NCBI GenBank assembly: GCA_035532215.1
Contig: DATKRK010000226.1
Coordinates: 1-17,860 of the forward strand
Direction: 5' to 3'
Length of the DNA: 17,860 bases
DNA from: JAICIG01 sp035532215
Lineage (GTDB): Bacteria > Planctomycetota > Planctomycetia > Pirellulales > JAICIG01
Part shown: positions 7,938 through 14,556 of the stretch, in pieces
How the letters are laid out: every line of letters begins with the position of its first letter
Numbering within the stretch: the stretch's first letter is position 1
Translations under genes and position numbers: made by a program
The notes under the pieces: generated by a model
Database searches by the model: none
Told to the model about the DNA's origin: nothing
The model's input: the letters and a program-made list of their open reading frames with translations, nothing else

Positions 7938-8096
7938 TCACGGCGTTGGAAACGCATCTTCGGGTGGCATAACGCAGATTATCTCTTGCGATTCTTGCTC
8001 CGTCAGCCATTTCTGCGTCGCCATGCCGCCAAAATAAGCAGCCGCGACCAGCGTCAACCAGAGCAACGACCGGATGCTGAACTGAAGGCGAGGCAT
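7938..8096 (-). CDS. 52-residue single-pass membrane protein of the QFSxRxLL family
   Basis: The product begins MPRLQFSIRSLLWLTLVAAA, continues YFGGMATQKWLTEQESQE and ends in a short polar tail at PTP. One N-terminal hydrophobic segment (residues ~10-24) follows a basic start, as in a signal anchor with a short external tail. No named function is known to me. The N-terminus is almost identical to that of the gene at 8406-8609: the DNA CGCCTTCAGTTCAG is shared exactly. The start has AGGGA six to seven bases upstream and lies inside the 3' end of the preceding minus-strand gene, in another frame. Confidence 0.65.
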   Translation of the reverse strand: MPRLQFSIRSLLWLTLVAAAYFGGMATQKWLTEQESQEIICVMPPEDAFPTP

Positions 8097-8302
8097 GGTA
8101 AATCCCTGCATGATCGCATGACAATTTTCAACAGCACCGCTTGTGGAATCAAAATCGCCGCGAGGACGAGAACGCCGATCGCCATAGCCATCAACCCAAG
8201 GTAACTGAGGTCGAAGAGCCGGCGGGCATGAAGCATTGCCGGCCCGACTATGCAGGCTCCGATCAGCAACGTTCTCAGACTGAACTGCATTCGGCGGCGC
8301 AT
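8054..8302 (-). CDS. 82-residue membrane protein of the QFSxRxLL family
   Basis: It starts MRRRMQFSLRTLLIGACIVG and has two hydrophobic segments, about residues 10-24 and 33-56 (GLMAMAIGVLVLAAILIP). After about residue 60 the tail (RSCRDLPCLAFSSASGRCSG) is unlike a membrane protein. It overlaps the start of the next gene by 43 bp in a different frame, so the original C-terminus may have been lost and the present tail may be read through a neighbour. No enzymatic motif is seen. Expression is probably from the TATAAT six bases upstream of the ATG. Confidence 0.6.
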   Translation of the reverse strand: MRRRMQFSLRTLLIGACIVGPAMLHARRLFDLSYLGLMAMAIGVLVLAAILIPQAVLLKIVMRSCRDLPCLAFSSASGRCSG

Positions 8303-8308
8303 GGGCGA

Positions 8309-8314
8309 ATTATA
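8309..8314 (-). promoter_or_regulatory. TATAAT -10 element, six bases before ATG
   Basis: On the minus strand TATAAT (8314-8309) precedes the ATG at 8302 by exactly six bases, the same geometry as at 7113-7118 and nearly that at 13749-13754. A start at or next to the A of ATG is predicted. No convincing -35 is visible. Confidence 0.55.
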
Positions 8315-8405
8315 GCTGGTCCAGTTGATGCAAAGCGAGACTACGAAGCTGCCGGCGCGTACTCGGGCGGATCGCGCAGTGAAGGCGTGAGCCGTGTGCC
8401 CGACC

Positions 8406-8609
8406 TCACGGATGCCGCTTGAGAAACGGAATTACAGAGAGGCATACGAGGATGAGGGCCGCGATTAGACCTCGCGGCGTGGTCAGAAAACGAAACAGAT
8501 CGACGACCTGCTGCCAGGGCGGACGAACCAAAGCAACGCAGCCGCACGCGAGCGCGACCCAAAGCATCAACCACAACAGCGTTTTCAGACTGAACTGAAG
8601 GCGACGCAT
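8406..8609 (-). CDS. 67-residue membrane protein of the QFSxRxLL family
   Basis: It starts MRRLQFSLKTLLWLMLWVAL, with a first hydrophobic segment at ~10-28 and a second at ~47-62 (GLIAALILVCLSVIPF). A short soluble linker between them contains PPWQQVVDLFRF. It ends FLKRHP. I do not recognise a function. The ATG at 8609 is preferred over a longer reading from 8738 because it reproduces the family start. It is divergent from the membrane-protein gene at 8716, with 106 bp between the two starts, which could hold promoters for both. Confidence 0.65.
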   Translation of the reverse strand: MRRLQFSLKTLLWLMLWVALACGCVALVRPPWQQVVDLFRFLTTPRGLIAALILVCLSVIPFLKRHP

Positions 8610-8715
8610 GGTCTCGTCACATGGCTGATAACTGATCGCCCGCCGCGGGCTGCCGACGAGGAACTTGCTCCAATTTAGCACGGCTGCGAGAATAGCGCCC
8701 AATGCAGGTCCACGA

Positions 8716-9528
8716 ATGAAGAAGCTCGCCATCGGCATTATCGCGATTCAGCTTGCGGCTGGAGCTGTTCTGACCCTGGAAGCCGCCAACCGAAGCGGAC
8801 GAAGCACGCCGCTGCTGTTTTGCCTCTGCCTGCTGTCCACCCATGCCTGCCTGCTTGGCATGTGGGGAGCGTTGTCGAAGTGGGGCGCCGCTTGGCGACT
8901 CTCGATGCTTGCGACTGGTGGCGCAATCGTCGGCACCGAATTCCATTTGGCCGCGAAACTGCCTGTAGACGCCACATTGTTGATCGCCTTGACGCCGGTC
9001 GGTTGCCTCTTTGCCTTCCACGGTGTTCGGCTGATCCGGTCGCGCTTTGTTTTGCTTGATCGGCCCTCTCTGACGCGATCGGCTCGCCCGCAGTTCACGA
9101 TCTTACAGGTGCTGGCCCTTACCACGATCGTGGCAGTTGTGGCTGCCTTTGCTCGTTTCATTTCCTTGCCGCATCGGCCATTGCTTCGGATTCGGCTTGC
9201 CGATGATTACCTCCTAGACATGGCGACGTTCAGCCTCTGTGCAATTCTTGTGGCGGTCGTCTGCTCGTGGGCTCTTTTCAGCGTCCATTGGTCAGGGCTT
9301 CATTGGCTGGCGATCCTGATTACGCCTGTCTTTGCGGGCCTGTTCCCAATCTTCTATCGTAGCGGACCCGAGCCTTGGATTTTCGTCGTTGTTTCCTTCG
9401 TGCAAGAGGTCACTTTGGGATGTGCGCTTGTGCCGCTCAGGCTGCTGGGGTTTCGACTCGTTCGACGCGAATCGCCACGAACCGAATCAACGGCGCCGGC
9501 GGATTTGGTCGTGCATCCGCTCGATTAG
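8716..9528 (+). CDS. Polytopic membrane protein with an internal QFTIL signature
   Basis: A 270-residue hydrophobic protein starting MKKLAIGIIAIQLAAGAVL. About seven or eight candidate membrane segments are present: residues ~4-22, 32-50, 62-76, 86-102, 130-148, 165-188, 192-212 and 220-240. Residues 124-148 (RPQFTILQVLALTTIVAVVA) repeat the R-x-QF(S/T)(I/L)xxLLxLT signature found at the N-termini of the minus-strand small proteins nearby. This suggests the signature is a transferable membrane-entry module. I see no catalytic motif or named family. An upstream in-frame TTG at 8665 would add 17 residues; I prefer the ATG because it gives a typical signal-anchor start. Confidence 0.65.
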   Translation: MKKLAIGIIAIQLAAGAVLTLEAANRSGRSTPLLFCLCLLSTHACLLGMWGALSKWGAAWRLSMLATGGAIVGTEFHLAAKLPVDATLLIALTPVGCLFAFHGVRLIRSRFVLLDRPSLTRSARPQFTILQVLALTTIVAVVAAFARFISLPHRPLLRIRLADDYLLDMATFSLCAILVAVVCSWALFSVHWSGLHWLAILITPVFAGLFPIFYRSGPEPWIFVVVSFVQEVTLGCALVPLRLLGFRLVRRESPRTESTAPADLVVHPLD

Positions 9529-9598
9529 GGCTCGATAATCCGAGTTCCGTGCGGTGGCGGAGAGTGAGGCGAGGGCAGACGACTAAAAGAGGACCGCC

Positions 9599-10084
9599 AT
9601 GCAACTGGTGACCGTAAAGATCGAGAAGCCGGACGACACGAACTTCATCCTCGGCCAGACGCACTTCATCAAATCCGTGGAGGACATTCACGAGGCGTTG
9701 GTCACCGCCGTCCCAGGCATCAAGTTCGGTTTGGCGTTTTGCGAGGCGTCGGGCAAGTGCCTTGTGCGTTGGTCCGGTACCGATCCGGCCATGATCGAGC
9801 TGGCCAAGAAGAACGCGGCAGCCATCGGCGCGGGCCATAGCTTCATCGTTTTCTTGGGCGACGGGTTCTTTCCGCTCAACGTCCTGAACACGCTGAAGAT
9901 GGTTCCCGAGGTATGCCGCATTTTCTGCGCGACGGCTAACCCCACAGATATCGTTCTGGCCGAGACCGAGCAAGGCCGCGGCATTCTCGGCGTCGTCGAC
10001 GGCTTCTCTCCAAAAGGCGTCGAGGACGACGGCGAAATCAAATGGCGGAAGGACTTTTTGCGGCAGATCGGCTATAAACTGTGA
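9599..10084 (+). CDS. Adenosine-specific kinase-like protein (PF04008/DUF355)
   Basis: A 161-residue protein, the usual full length of this family. It starts MQLVTVKIEKPDDTNFILGQ and contains HFIKSVEDIHEA, KFGLAFCEASGKCLVR, GHSFIVFLGDGFFPLNVLN, IFCATANPTDIVLAETEQG and the C-terminal GILGVVDGFSPKGVEDD followed by IKWRKDFLRQIGYKL. The whole length matches the conserved archaeal and bacterial family named after an adenosine-specific kinase. Its true cellular role is poorly defined, so the enzyme name is only as good as the family label. AGAGGA lies 6-7 bases before the ATG. A possible -10 GATAAT is at 9534-9539. The gene is followed after 3 bp by the methyltransferase gene. Confidence 0.88.
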   Translation: MQLVTVKIEKPDDTNFILGQTHFIKSVEDIHEALVTAVPGIKFGLAFCEASGKCLVRWSGTDPAMIELAKKNAAAIGAGHSFIVFLGDGFFPLNVLNTLKMVPEVCRIFCATANPTDIVLAETEQGRGILGVVDGFSPKGVEDDGEIKWRKDFLRQIGYKL

Positions 10085-10087
10085 ACG

Positions 10088-10786
10088 GTGGCTGCCGGCA
10101 ACGAAAAGAAGATCAACAAACGCCGCGTGGTCGCCTCTTTGCTGGGGCTGCCGGTATATTTCGGTTTGTTCATGTTCTTGCCGGCCGGCGATTGGACTTG
10201 GCCGAAAGGCTGGCTATTCATCGGCGTATTTGTCGGCGTCCTCGCCGTCGTCACCCCGTACCTCTGGAGAGTCAATCCCGAAGTGGTGGTCGCCCGAACC
10301 GGCGTTCACGAGGGGACCAAGCGCTGGGATAAGATCCTACTTGGGTTCTTCTTCACGGCCGTGTATGCCATTGCTCCGGTGGCCGCGCTCGACGACGGGC
10401 GGTTTCATTGGCTTCCCGTGCCTTGGTGGGTCTGCGGCATCGGCTATCTCGCCTTCCTGGTCGGCATGGCGATCGTCACATGGGCGGAAGCCGTGAACAA
10501 GTTCTTTGAGGTAACCGTCCGCATCCAGGCGGAGCGAGGTCAGAAAGTCATCGAAGCCGGCCCTTACGCCGTCGTGCGCCATCCTGGCTACGTCGGCGGA
10601 ATCCTGTTTTCACTCGGCATCGCTCTATGCCTGGGCTCGCTTTGGGCGTTGATTCCGGCGGGCCTCGCATCTTGCTTGCTGATCCTGCGAACGAAGTGGG
10701 AAGACGAGGTGTTGCAAGCCGAGTTGGCTGGGTATAACGAGTACGCTGAGCAGGTTCGATACAAGTTGATTCCTGGTTTGTGGTGA
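10088..10786 (+). CDS. ICMT/phospholipid-methyltransferase-like membrane methyltransferase
   Basis: A 232-residue integral membrane protein with about five hydrophobic segments: ~15-32, 41-59, 83-100, 112-132 and 168-200. The catalytic region near the C-terminus has the family hallmarks: GPYAVVRHPGYVGGI at 158-172, the acidic KWEDEVLQAEL at 203-213, and GYNEYAEQVRYKLIPGLW at the end. The family (isoprenylcysteine carboxyl methyltransferase and related phospholipid methyltransferases) uses SAM at the membrane. Bacterial members have diverse or unknown lipid or small-molecule acceptors. The GTG start three bases after the previous stop suggests coupled translation; no strong ribosome site is visible. 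Confidence 0.82.
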   Translation: MAAGNEKKINKRRVVASLLGLPVYFGLFMFLPAGDWTWPKGWLFIGVFVGVLAVVTPYLWRVNPEVVVARTGVHEGTKRWDKILLGFFFTAVYAIAPVAALDDGRFHWLPVPWWVCGIGYLAFLVGMAIVTWAEAVNKFFEVTVRIQAERGQKVIEAGPYAVVRHPGYVGGILFSLGIALCLGSLWALIPAGLASCLLILRTKWEDEVLQAELAGYNEYAEQVRYKLIPGLW

Positions 10787-10794
10787 TCGCCAGC

Positions 10795-11616
10795 ATGAGC
10801 GCCCGAAGGTTGCTATTGGCCGTCATTTGCCAGATCGCCTTTTGTTTCAACTCTCTCGCGGCCGAGCCGCTGATCGTCGGCCACCGCGGCACGCCCCGGA
10901 AAACACGCTGGCGAATTTCCGAGCCTGTCTTGAGCTTCGGCTCGGCTTCGAGTTCGACGTGCAGCGGACGAAAGACGGGCAACTGGTTTGCATTCACGAC
11001 GGCACCGTCGATCGGACTACGAACGGCACTGGCAAAGTCGTTGACCTGATTCTCTCCGAGATTCAGAAGCTTGATGCAGGAAGCTGATTCAATCCCAAGT
11101 TTGCCGGCGCGAAGGTTCCGACCGTCGAAGAGGTGATCGAGTTGGTTTCCGAGTATCGGCGGCACGACTTGCTGATCGCCGTCGATTTGAAGGTGTCGGG
11201 CGTTGAGGAGGAGGTCGTGCGATTGGCCAAAAAAGACGGTGTGCTCGACCGACTGCTGTTCATCGGCAGGAGCACTTCGGAGCCCTCGGTTCGGCGCGAT
11301 AATGAAAGCCTCTGGCAAGGCTCATGTTGCGACCGTCGCCAATACGCCCGACGAGTTCTCAAAGGCGTTGAGCGATCCCGATTCCGACTGGGTTTACCTG
11401 CGGCATTTGCCGTTGAAGGAAGAAATCGTCGCGGCCAGGCGGGCAGGCAAGAAGGCATTCGTCGCAGGCCCGGCAGTGGCGGGCCGATTGCCGGAGTATT
11501 GGGTTCGGGTGGCCGATGTCGGGATCGATGCCATTCTGTTGGATTACCCGTTGGAGTTGCGGGCGACGCTCACGGCGTCGGGTAAGGTCGAGCGATCGAA
11601 GAAGTGGCCGAAGTAG
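10795..11616 (+). pseudogene. Glycerophosphodiester phosphodiesterase (GDPD) gene, multiply broken
   Basis: The pieces together give a signal peptide (MSARRLLLAVICQIAFCFNS), PLIVGHRG, then RHAPENTLANFRACLELRLG, FEFDVQRTKDGQLVCIHD, KLDAGS, FNPKFAGAKVPTVEE, LLIAVDLKV, LLFIGRS, AHVATVANTPDEF, DWVYLRHLP and DAILLDYPLEL, the order of a secreted GDPD (about 270 residues). There are three lesions. A frame change lies just after GHRG (near 10886-10892). A TGA at 11085-11087 stands where the family has Trp (GS-W-F). A second frame change lies near 11290-11302. The usual HDD is HDG. If the first shift is a deletion between short CGGC repeats, about 10 bases were lost; this is inferred. The gene starts 8 bp after the methyltransferase gene and was probably the last of that operon. 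Confidence 0.85.
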
Positions 11617-11937
11617 GGAGCAGACGAAGTAGATCGCGATCGGATGTCCGAGTTGGACATGCTGCCGAAAATGCAGGCTGCCGCGGTTGCATGGGCGTGA
11701 GGGAGGCGTGAAGGAAAGAGGGATAACAACGACAGTACGGGTTGCTGCGGCTGAAGCCGTTTTCCGTGAAATTCGATTTAACCCCTACAAACCGAGCCAA
11801 CGACACCGACTGTTGCAATCGTTGCGGCTGGTCCCGATCAATTCGCGGAGCCTCGACGAAGAGTTGCGTTGCATTTGAGCCCCAACCAACCAGCGTCTCC
11901 TCCTTGCCGAAAGGGGACCGATTGGCGCGCTCTGTGG

Positions 11938-11957
11938 TTTGTCCCTGTTTGTCCCTG
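11938..11957. repeat. Tandem decamer TTTGTCCCTG x2
   Basis: TTTGTCCCTG occurs twice in exact tandem (11938-11947 and 11948-11957), 22 bases upstream of the -35 hexamer of the radical SAM gene. It could be a regulator site because one helical turn separates the copies. No regulator is identified. Confidence 0.4.
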
Positions 11958-11979
11958 GAAACCATAGAAACGAGTCGAT

Positions 11980-12008
11980 TTGCGAACCGTATCGCTCGGT
12001 GTTATACT
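11980..12008 (+). promoter_or_regulatory. Sigma70-type promoter for the HpnR-like gene
   Basis: TTGCGA (11980-11985) is separated by 17 bases from TATACT (12003-12008), a good vegetative promoter. The predicted start is near 12015, giving a leader of about 50 bases with GGAAAGG just before the ATG at 12067. Confidence 0.6.
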
Positions 12009-12066
12009 GCGAAATCTTCGTAAAACGCAGGGATTGCAAGGTAAGGTGACAGCCTGTGGAAAGGCC

Positions 12067-13557
12067 ATGAAGGTCCTTTACGTTCATCCCAGCGCGCTGA
12101 TGTACTCGGAGGTCTATCTCCGGCTGGAGCCGCTGGGGCTGGAACTGGTGGCCGAGGCTACCCGGCGAGCCGGACACGATGTGCGGCTAGTCGATCTGCA
12201 AGTCTTTCGACGCCGCGATCTGTTCCGTCTCATTGAGGAATGGCGGCCCGAGGCGATCGGCTTTTCGCTCAACTATCTGGCGAACATTCCGGAGGTCGTC
12301 GATTTGGCTCGCGCCGCCCGAGCCTTGCTGCCGGAGAGCTTTATCTTTGCCGGCGGGCACAGCGCGAGTTTTACGGCCCGCGAGATTCTCGAGCATGCGG
12401 GCGGCTCGATCGATTGCATCGTCCGCGGCGAAGGGGAAGAGATCGCGCCGCGGCTGCTGGAATTGGCCGCCGACGACCGCGAGGCGATCGACTCGCTGCC
12501 GGGCGTCGTCAGCTTGCGCGGCGCCGGGCCGCCGCCGCAGCTCATCAAGAATCTCGACGAAGTCCAGCCGGCCCGCGATCTGCTCCGCCGGCGGCAGAGC
12601 TACTTCATCGGCAGCCTCGATCCGTGCGCGTCGATCGAGTTTTCGCGCGGCTGTCCCTGGGATTGCACGTTCTGCAGCGCTTGGACGTTTTACGGCCGCA
12701 GTTACCGCAAGCTCAGCCCCGAGCGGGCCGCCGACGACCTGGCCCGCGTGCGCGAGCCGGGCGTGTTCATCGTCGACGATGTGGCCTTCATCCACCCCGA
12801 GCAAGGCCACGCCGTGGCCGACGAAATCGAGCGCCGCGGCATTCGCAAGCAGTATTACCTGGAGACCCGTGGCGACGTGCTGTTGCGCAACCGCGAGGTC
12901 TTCGCGCGTTGGCGGCGGCTAGGGCTGCAGTACATGTTCCTGGGTCTGGAGGCGGTCGACGAAGAGGGGCTCAAGAAATTTCGCAAGCGCGTGGCGCTGG
13001 GCAAGAATTTCGAGGCCCTTGAATGCGCCCGCTCGCTGGGGATCGTGACGGCTGTCAACATTATCGCCGATCCGGGTTGGGACGTGCGGCGGTTCGAGAT
13101 CGTGCGCGAGTGGGCCTTGTCGGCGCCCGAAATCGTTCACGTGACGGTCAACACGCCCTATCCCGGCACGGAGACCTGGCACGCCGAATCGCCCCGCATC
13201 ACGACTCGCGACTATCGGCTGTTCGACGTGCAGCACGCCGTGCTGCCCACGGCCTTGCCGCTGGCGCAGTTTTACGAAGAGTTGGTCCGCACCCAGCAGG
13301 TGCTCAACCGCAAGCACTTGGGCTGGGCGGCGCTGCGCGGGACATTCGCCTTGACGGCCCGCTTGTTGGCCCAGGGCCAAACGAATTTCGCCCGCATGCT
13401 CTGGAAGTTCAACTCGGTCTACAATCCGCGTCGGCAGTTGGCCGACCACCAGCGGCGCGTCGATTACCAGATGAGCCTGCCGGATCAAGGGTTCGCGCTC
13501 GATCCGGCGGCGCTCTACGTGCATCGGCCGGCGGCGGCCCGTCCAGCGACGACTTGA
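12067..13557 (+). CDS. hpnR: B12-binding radical SAM protein, likely hopanoid C-3 methylase HpnR
   Basis: A 496-residue protein. Residues 1-150 form a cobalamin-binding-like Rossmann domain, starting MKVLYVHPSALMYSEVYLRL and including FAGGHSASFTAREILEHAGG and CIVRGEGEE. Residues ~185-400 are the radical SAM barrel, with the cluster motif CPWDCTFC (Cys196, Cys200, Cys203), preceded by DPCASIEFSRG and followed by SAWTFYGRSYRK. FIVDDVAFIHPEQG, YYLETRGDVLLRN and VNTPYPGTETWH follow. The C-terminus has NRKHLGWAALRGT and GQTNFARMLWKFNSVYNP. The motif set and length match my recollection of HpnR, which adds the C-3 methyl group to hopanoids. A sister B12-radical SAM enzyme with another substrate cannot be excluded. 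The ATG at 12067 is preferred over 11980 because it follows GGAAAGG and gives the family start. No other hopanoid gene lies in the window. Confidence 0.78.
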   Translation: MKVLYVHPSALMYSEVYLRLEPLGLELVAEATRRAGHDVRLVDLQVFRRRDLFRLIEEWRPEAIGFSLNYLANIPEVVDLARAARALLPESFIFAGGHSASFTAREILEHAGGSIDCIVRGEGEEIAPRLLELAADDREAIDSLPGVVSLRGAGPPPQLIKNLDEVQPARDLLRRRQSYFIGSLDPCASIEFSRGCPWDCTFCSAWTFYGRSYRKLSPERAADDLARVREPGVFIVDDVAFIHPEQGHAVADEIERRGIRKQYYLETRGDVLLRNREVFARWRRLGLQYMFLGLEAVDEEGLKKFRKRVALGKNFEALECARSLGIVTAVNIIADPGWDVRRFEIVREWALSAPEIVHVTVNTPYPGTETWHAESPRITTRDYRLFDVQHAVLPTALPLAQFYEELVRTQQVLNRKHLGWAALRGTFALTARLLAQGQTNFARMLWKFNSVYNPRRQLADHQRRVDYQMSLPDQGFALDPAALYVHRPAAARPATT

Positions 13558-13563
13558 GATCGT

Positions 13564-13583
13564 CTGGAGGCGTCAGCCTCTAG
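13564..13583. repeat. Hairpin just after the hpnR-like stop
   Basis: CTGGAGGC (13564-13571) and GCCTCTAG (13576-13583) pair over eight positions with one G-U, loop GTCA. It lies six bases after the stop. There is no T-run, so it may be a weak or factor-assisted terminator or a small dispersed palindrome. Confidence 0.5.
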
Positions 13584-13725
13584 GTGCGCCTGGCTTTCCC
13601 CACGTCTCGCCTTTGCAAGCGACGCGGGTCGAACGCGCGCGTCTCTGCGACTCATAAGGCGACCCATCCCTTGCCGCCGCCTGCAAACGCGGCGAAAATG
13701 GATGTCAGATCGTGGGGATAAAGCC

Positions 13726-13754
13726 TTGTTGCAGCCGGCAATCGGTGGGATAAT
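13726..13754 (+). promoter_or_regulatory. Promoter of the toxin-antitoxin operon
   Basis: TTGTTG (13726-13731), a 17-base spacer and GATAAT (13749-13754). The six bases that follow place the transcription start at or next to the ATG at 13761, so the antitoxin mRNA is predicted to be leaderless. Confidence 0.6.
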
Positions 13755-13760
13755 CGCGGC

Positions 13761-14012
13761 ATGGAAGAATCATTGACGCTCAACGCGGAGCATCGGCAGG
13801 CCTTGCAGCGCGGCGAGTCTGTGCCAGTTGTCGAGAAGGCCACGCAGACTCCGTGCGTCGTCGTCCGCGCCGACGTTTTCGAACGCATCAAGAAGCTGCT
13901 GCCGGACCTTGATCCGCGCGAGGCGTATCCCGCCCTCGACGAGGTGATGAGAGAAGACTGGAGCGATCCCAGAATGGCGGAATACGACGATTACGAGTCT
14001 CGCAAAAGATGA
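13761..14012 (+). CDS. Antitoxin of a PemK/MazF-type pair
   Basis: An 83-residue acidic protein. Residues ~5-48 (LTLNAEHRQALQRGESVPVV then PCVVVRADVFERIKKLL) resemble the N-terminal DNA-binding part of Phd/YefM-like antitoxins. The acidic tail (LDEVMREDWSDPRMAEYDDY) is the kind of disordered region that covers a toxin. The family is not certain, but the pairing is strong: the stop overlaps the toxin ATG by four bases (ATGA). There is no ribosome site; the -10 hexamer lies six bases before the ATG, so leaderless translation is likely. By analogy the protein would repress its own promoter. Confidence 0.75.
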   Translation: MEESLTLNAEHRQALQRGESVPVVEKATQTPCVVVRADVFERIKKLLPDLDPREAYPALDEVMREDWSDPRMAEYDDYESRKR

Positions 14013-14365
14013 GCTTTCGCCGCGGAGACATCGCGCTGGCCTTCTATCCGTTCGCGTCGGGAGCCGGCGGCAGTCGTCGCCCGGTGCTTGTCATTCAGAG
14101 CGATGCGTATAACCAGCGGATCCGCAACACGATTGTCGCACAGATCACGACGAATCTGACGCGGGCGAACGATCCCGCCCAGTTGTTGATCGATCTCGCC
14201 ACTCCCGAAGGTCGCCAGTCCGGCCTGCTGCACGACTCGGTTGTCTCGTGCCTGAACCTTGCGACGCTTGCCGACGACCGACTCGATAAAGCGATCGGCA
14301 GCTTGCCGGACGTGATGATGGCGAGGGTCTCACGGTGTTTGAAGACCGCGCTGGCGATTTCCTAG
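14009..14365 (+). CDS. PemK/MazF-family toxin (endoribonuclease)
   Basis: A 118-residue protein, normal length for the family. It begins MSFRRGDIALAFYPFASGAG and continues with RRPVLVIQSDAYN, NTIVAQITTNL, LLIDLATPEGRQSGLLHDSV and CLNLATLADDRLDKAIGSLP, reproducing the RGDI, RPVLV and G-L-x-x-x-S-V-x-x-x-x-x-L-x-T order of PemK/MazF ribonucleases that cleave mRNA. The gene looks complete. It overlaps the antitoxin gene by ATGA, so the two are co-expressed. Convergent antitoxin debris follows immediately downstream. Confidence 0.87.
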   Translation: MSFRRGDIALAFYPFASGAGGSRRPVLVIQSDAYNQRIRNTIVAQITTNLTRANDPAQLLIDLATPEGRQSGLLHDSVVSCLNLATLADDRLDKAIGSLPDVMMARVSRCLKTALAIS

Positions 14366-14418
14366 GAACCGCTTGCGGGTGTCTCGCTTGGCTGCCGGCG
14401 CAAGGACGCAGCGCGGCA

Positions 14419-14556
14419 TCACTTGCTTTCGGCTGAATCGGGTTCCGGGTTCGCCGCCCGCTGTCCCACTTGACCGATGAATTCGACAAGCTGCTCGCGG
14501 CTGTCGAGGACGATGCCGCGGCCCTGATCGAGTTGTTGGAAGCCTTCGGCGGCCAG
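14419..14556 (-). pseudogene. C-terminal fragment of an antitoxin gene
   Basis: The minus frame reads LAAEGFQQLDQGRGIVLDSR then EQLVEFIGQVGQRAANPEPD and ends SAESK. This resembles the tail of ParD-like antitoxins (...G-F-x-QLDxGxGI-x-L-D-x-R...E-F). There is no credible start: the frame enters the terminal inverted repeat at 14556 and meets a TGA shortly upstream. The 5' half is missing, and the break coincides with the boundary of the repeat element. The matching toxin gene is not seen. Confidence 0.5.

Larger units (their letters stand above)
11617..12066. other. Intergenic region without a supported gene
   Basis: Short open frames exist on both strands but have no recognisable domains and mixed third-position composition. 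The region holds a small CGGC-TGAA-GCCG stem followed by TTTT (near 11750-11765; weak terminator candidate), a tandem decamer at 11938-11957 and the promoter at 11980-12008. Confidence 0.5.

Noticed and set aside
8665..8715. TTG start for the membrane protein adding 17 residues
   Set aside because: The ATG at 8716 gives a conventional signal-anchor N-terminus; no ribosome site supports the TTG.
11085..11087. In-frame TGA at a conserved Trp, considered as codon reassignment or selenocysteine
   Set aside because: Other genes in the window end normally at TGA and contain TGG for Trp, and the same gene has two frameshifts, so a nonsense change in a pseudogene is simpler.
11570..11965. 131-codon minus-strand open frame
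   Set aside because: It overlaps the end of the GDPD pseudogene, has no recognisable domain, and its composition is not coding-like.
12240..13022. 260-codon plus-strand frame inside the radical SAM gene
   Set aside because: An Arg/Ala-rich shadow in a second frame of the hpnR-like gene, with no domain.
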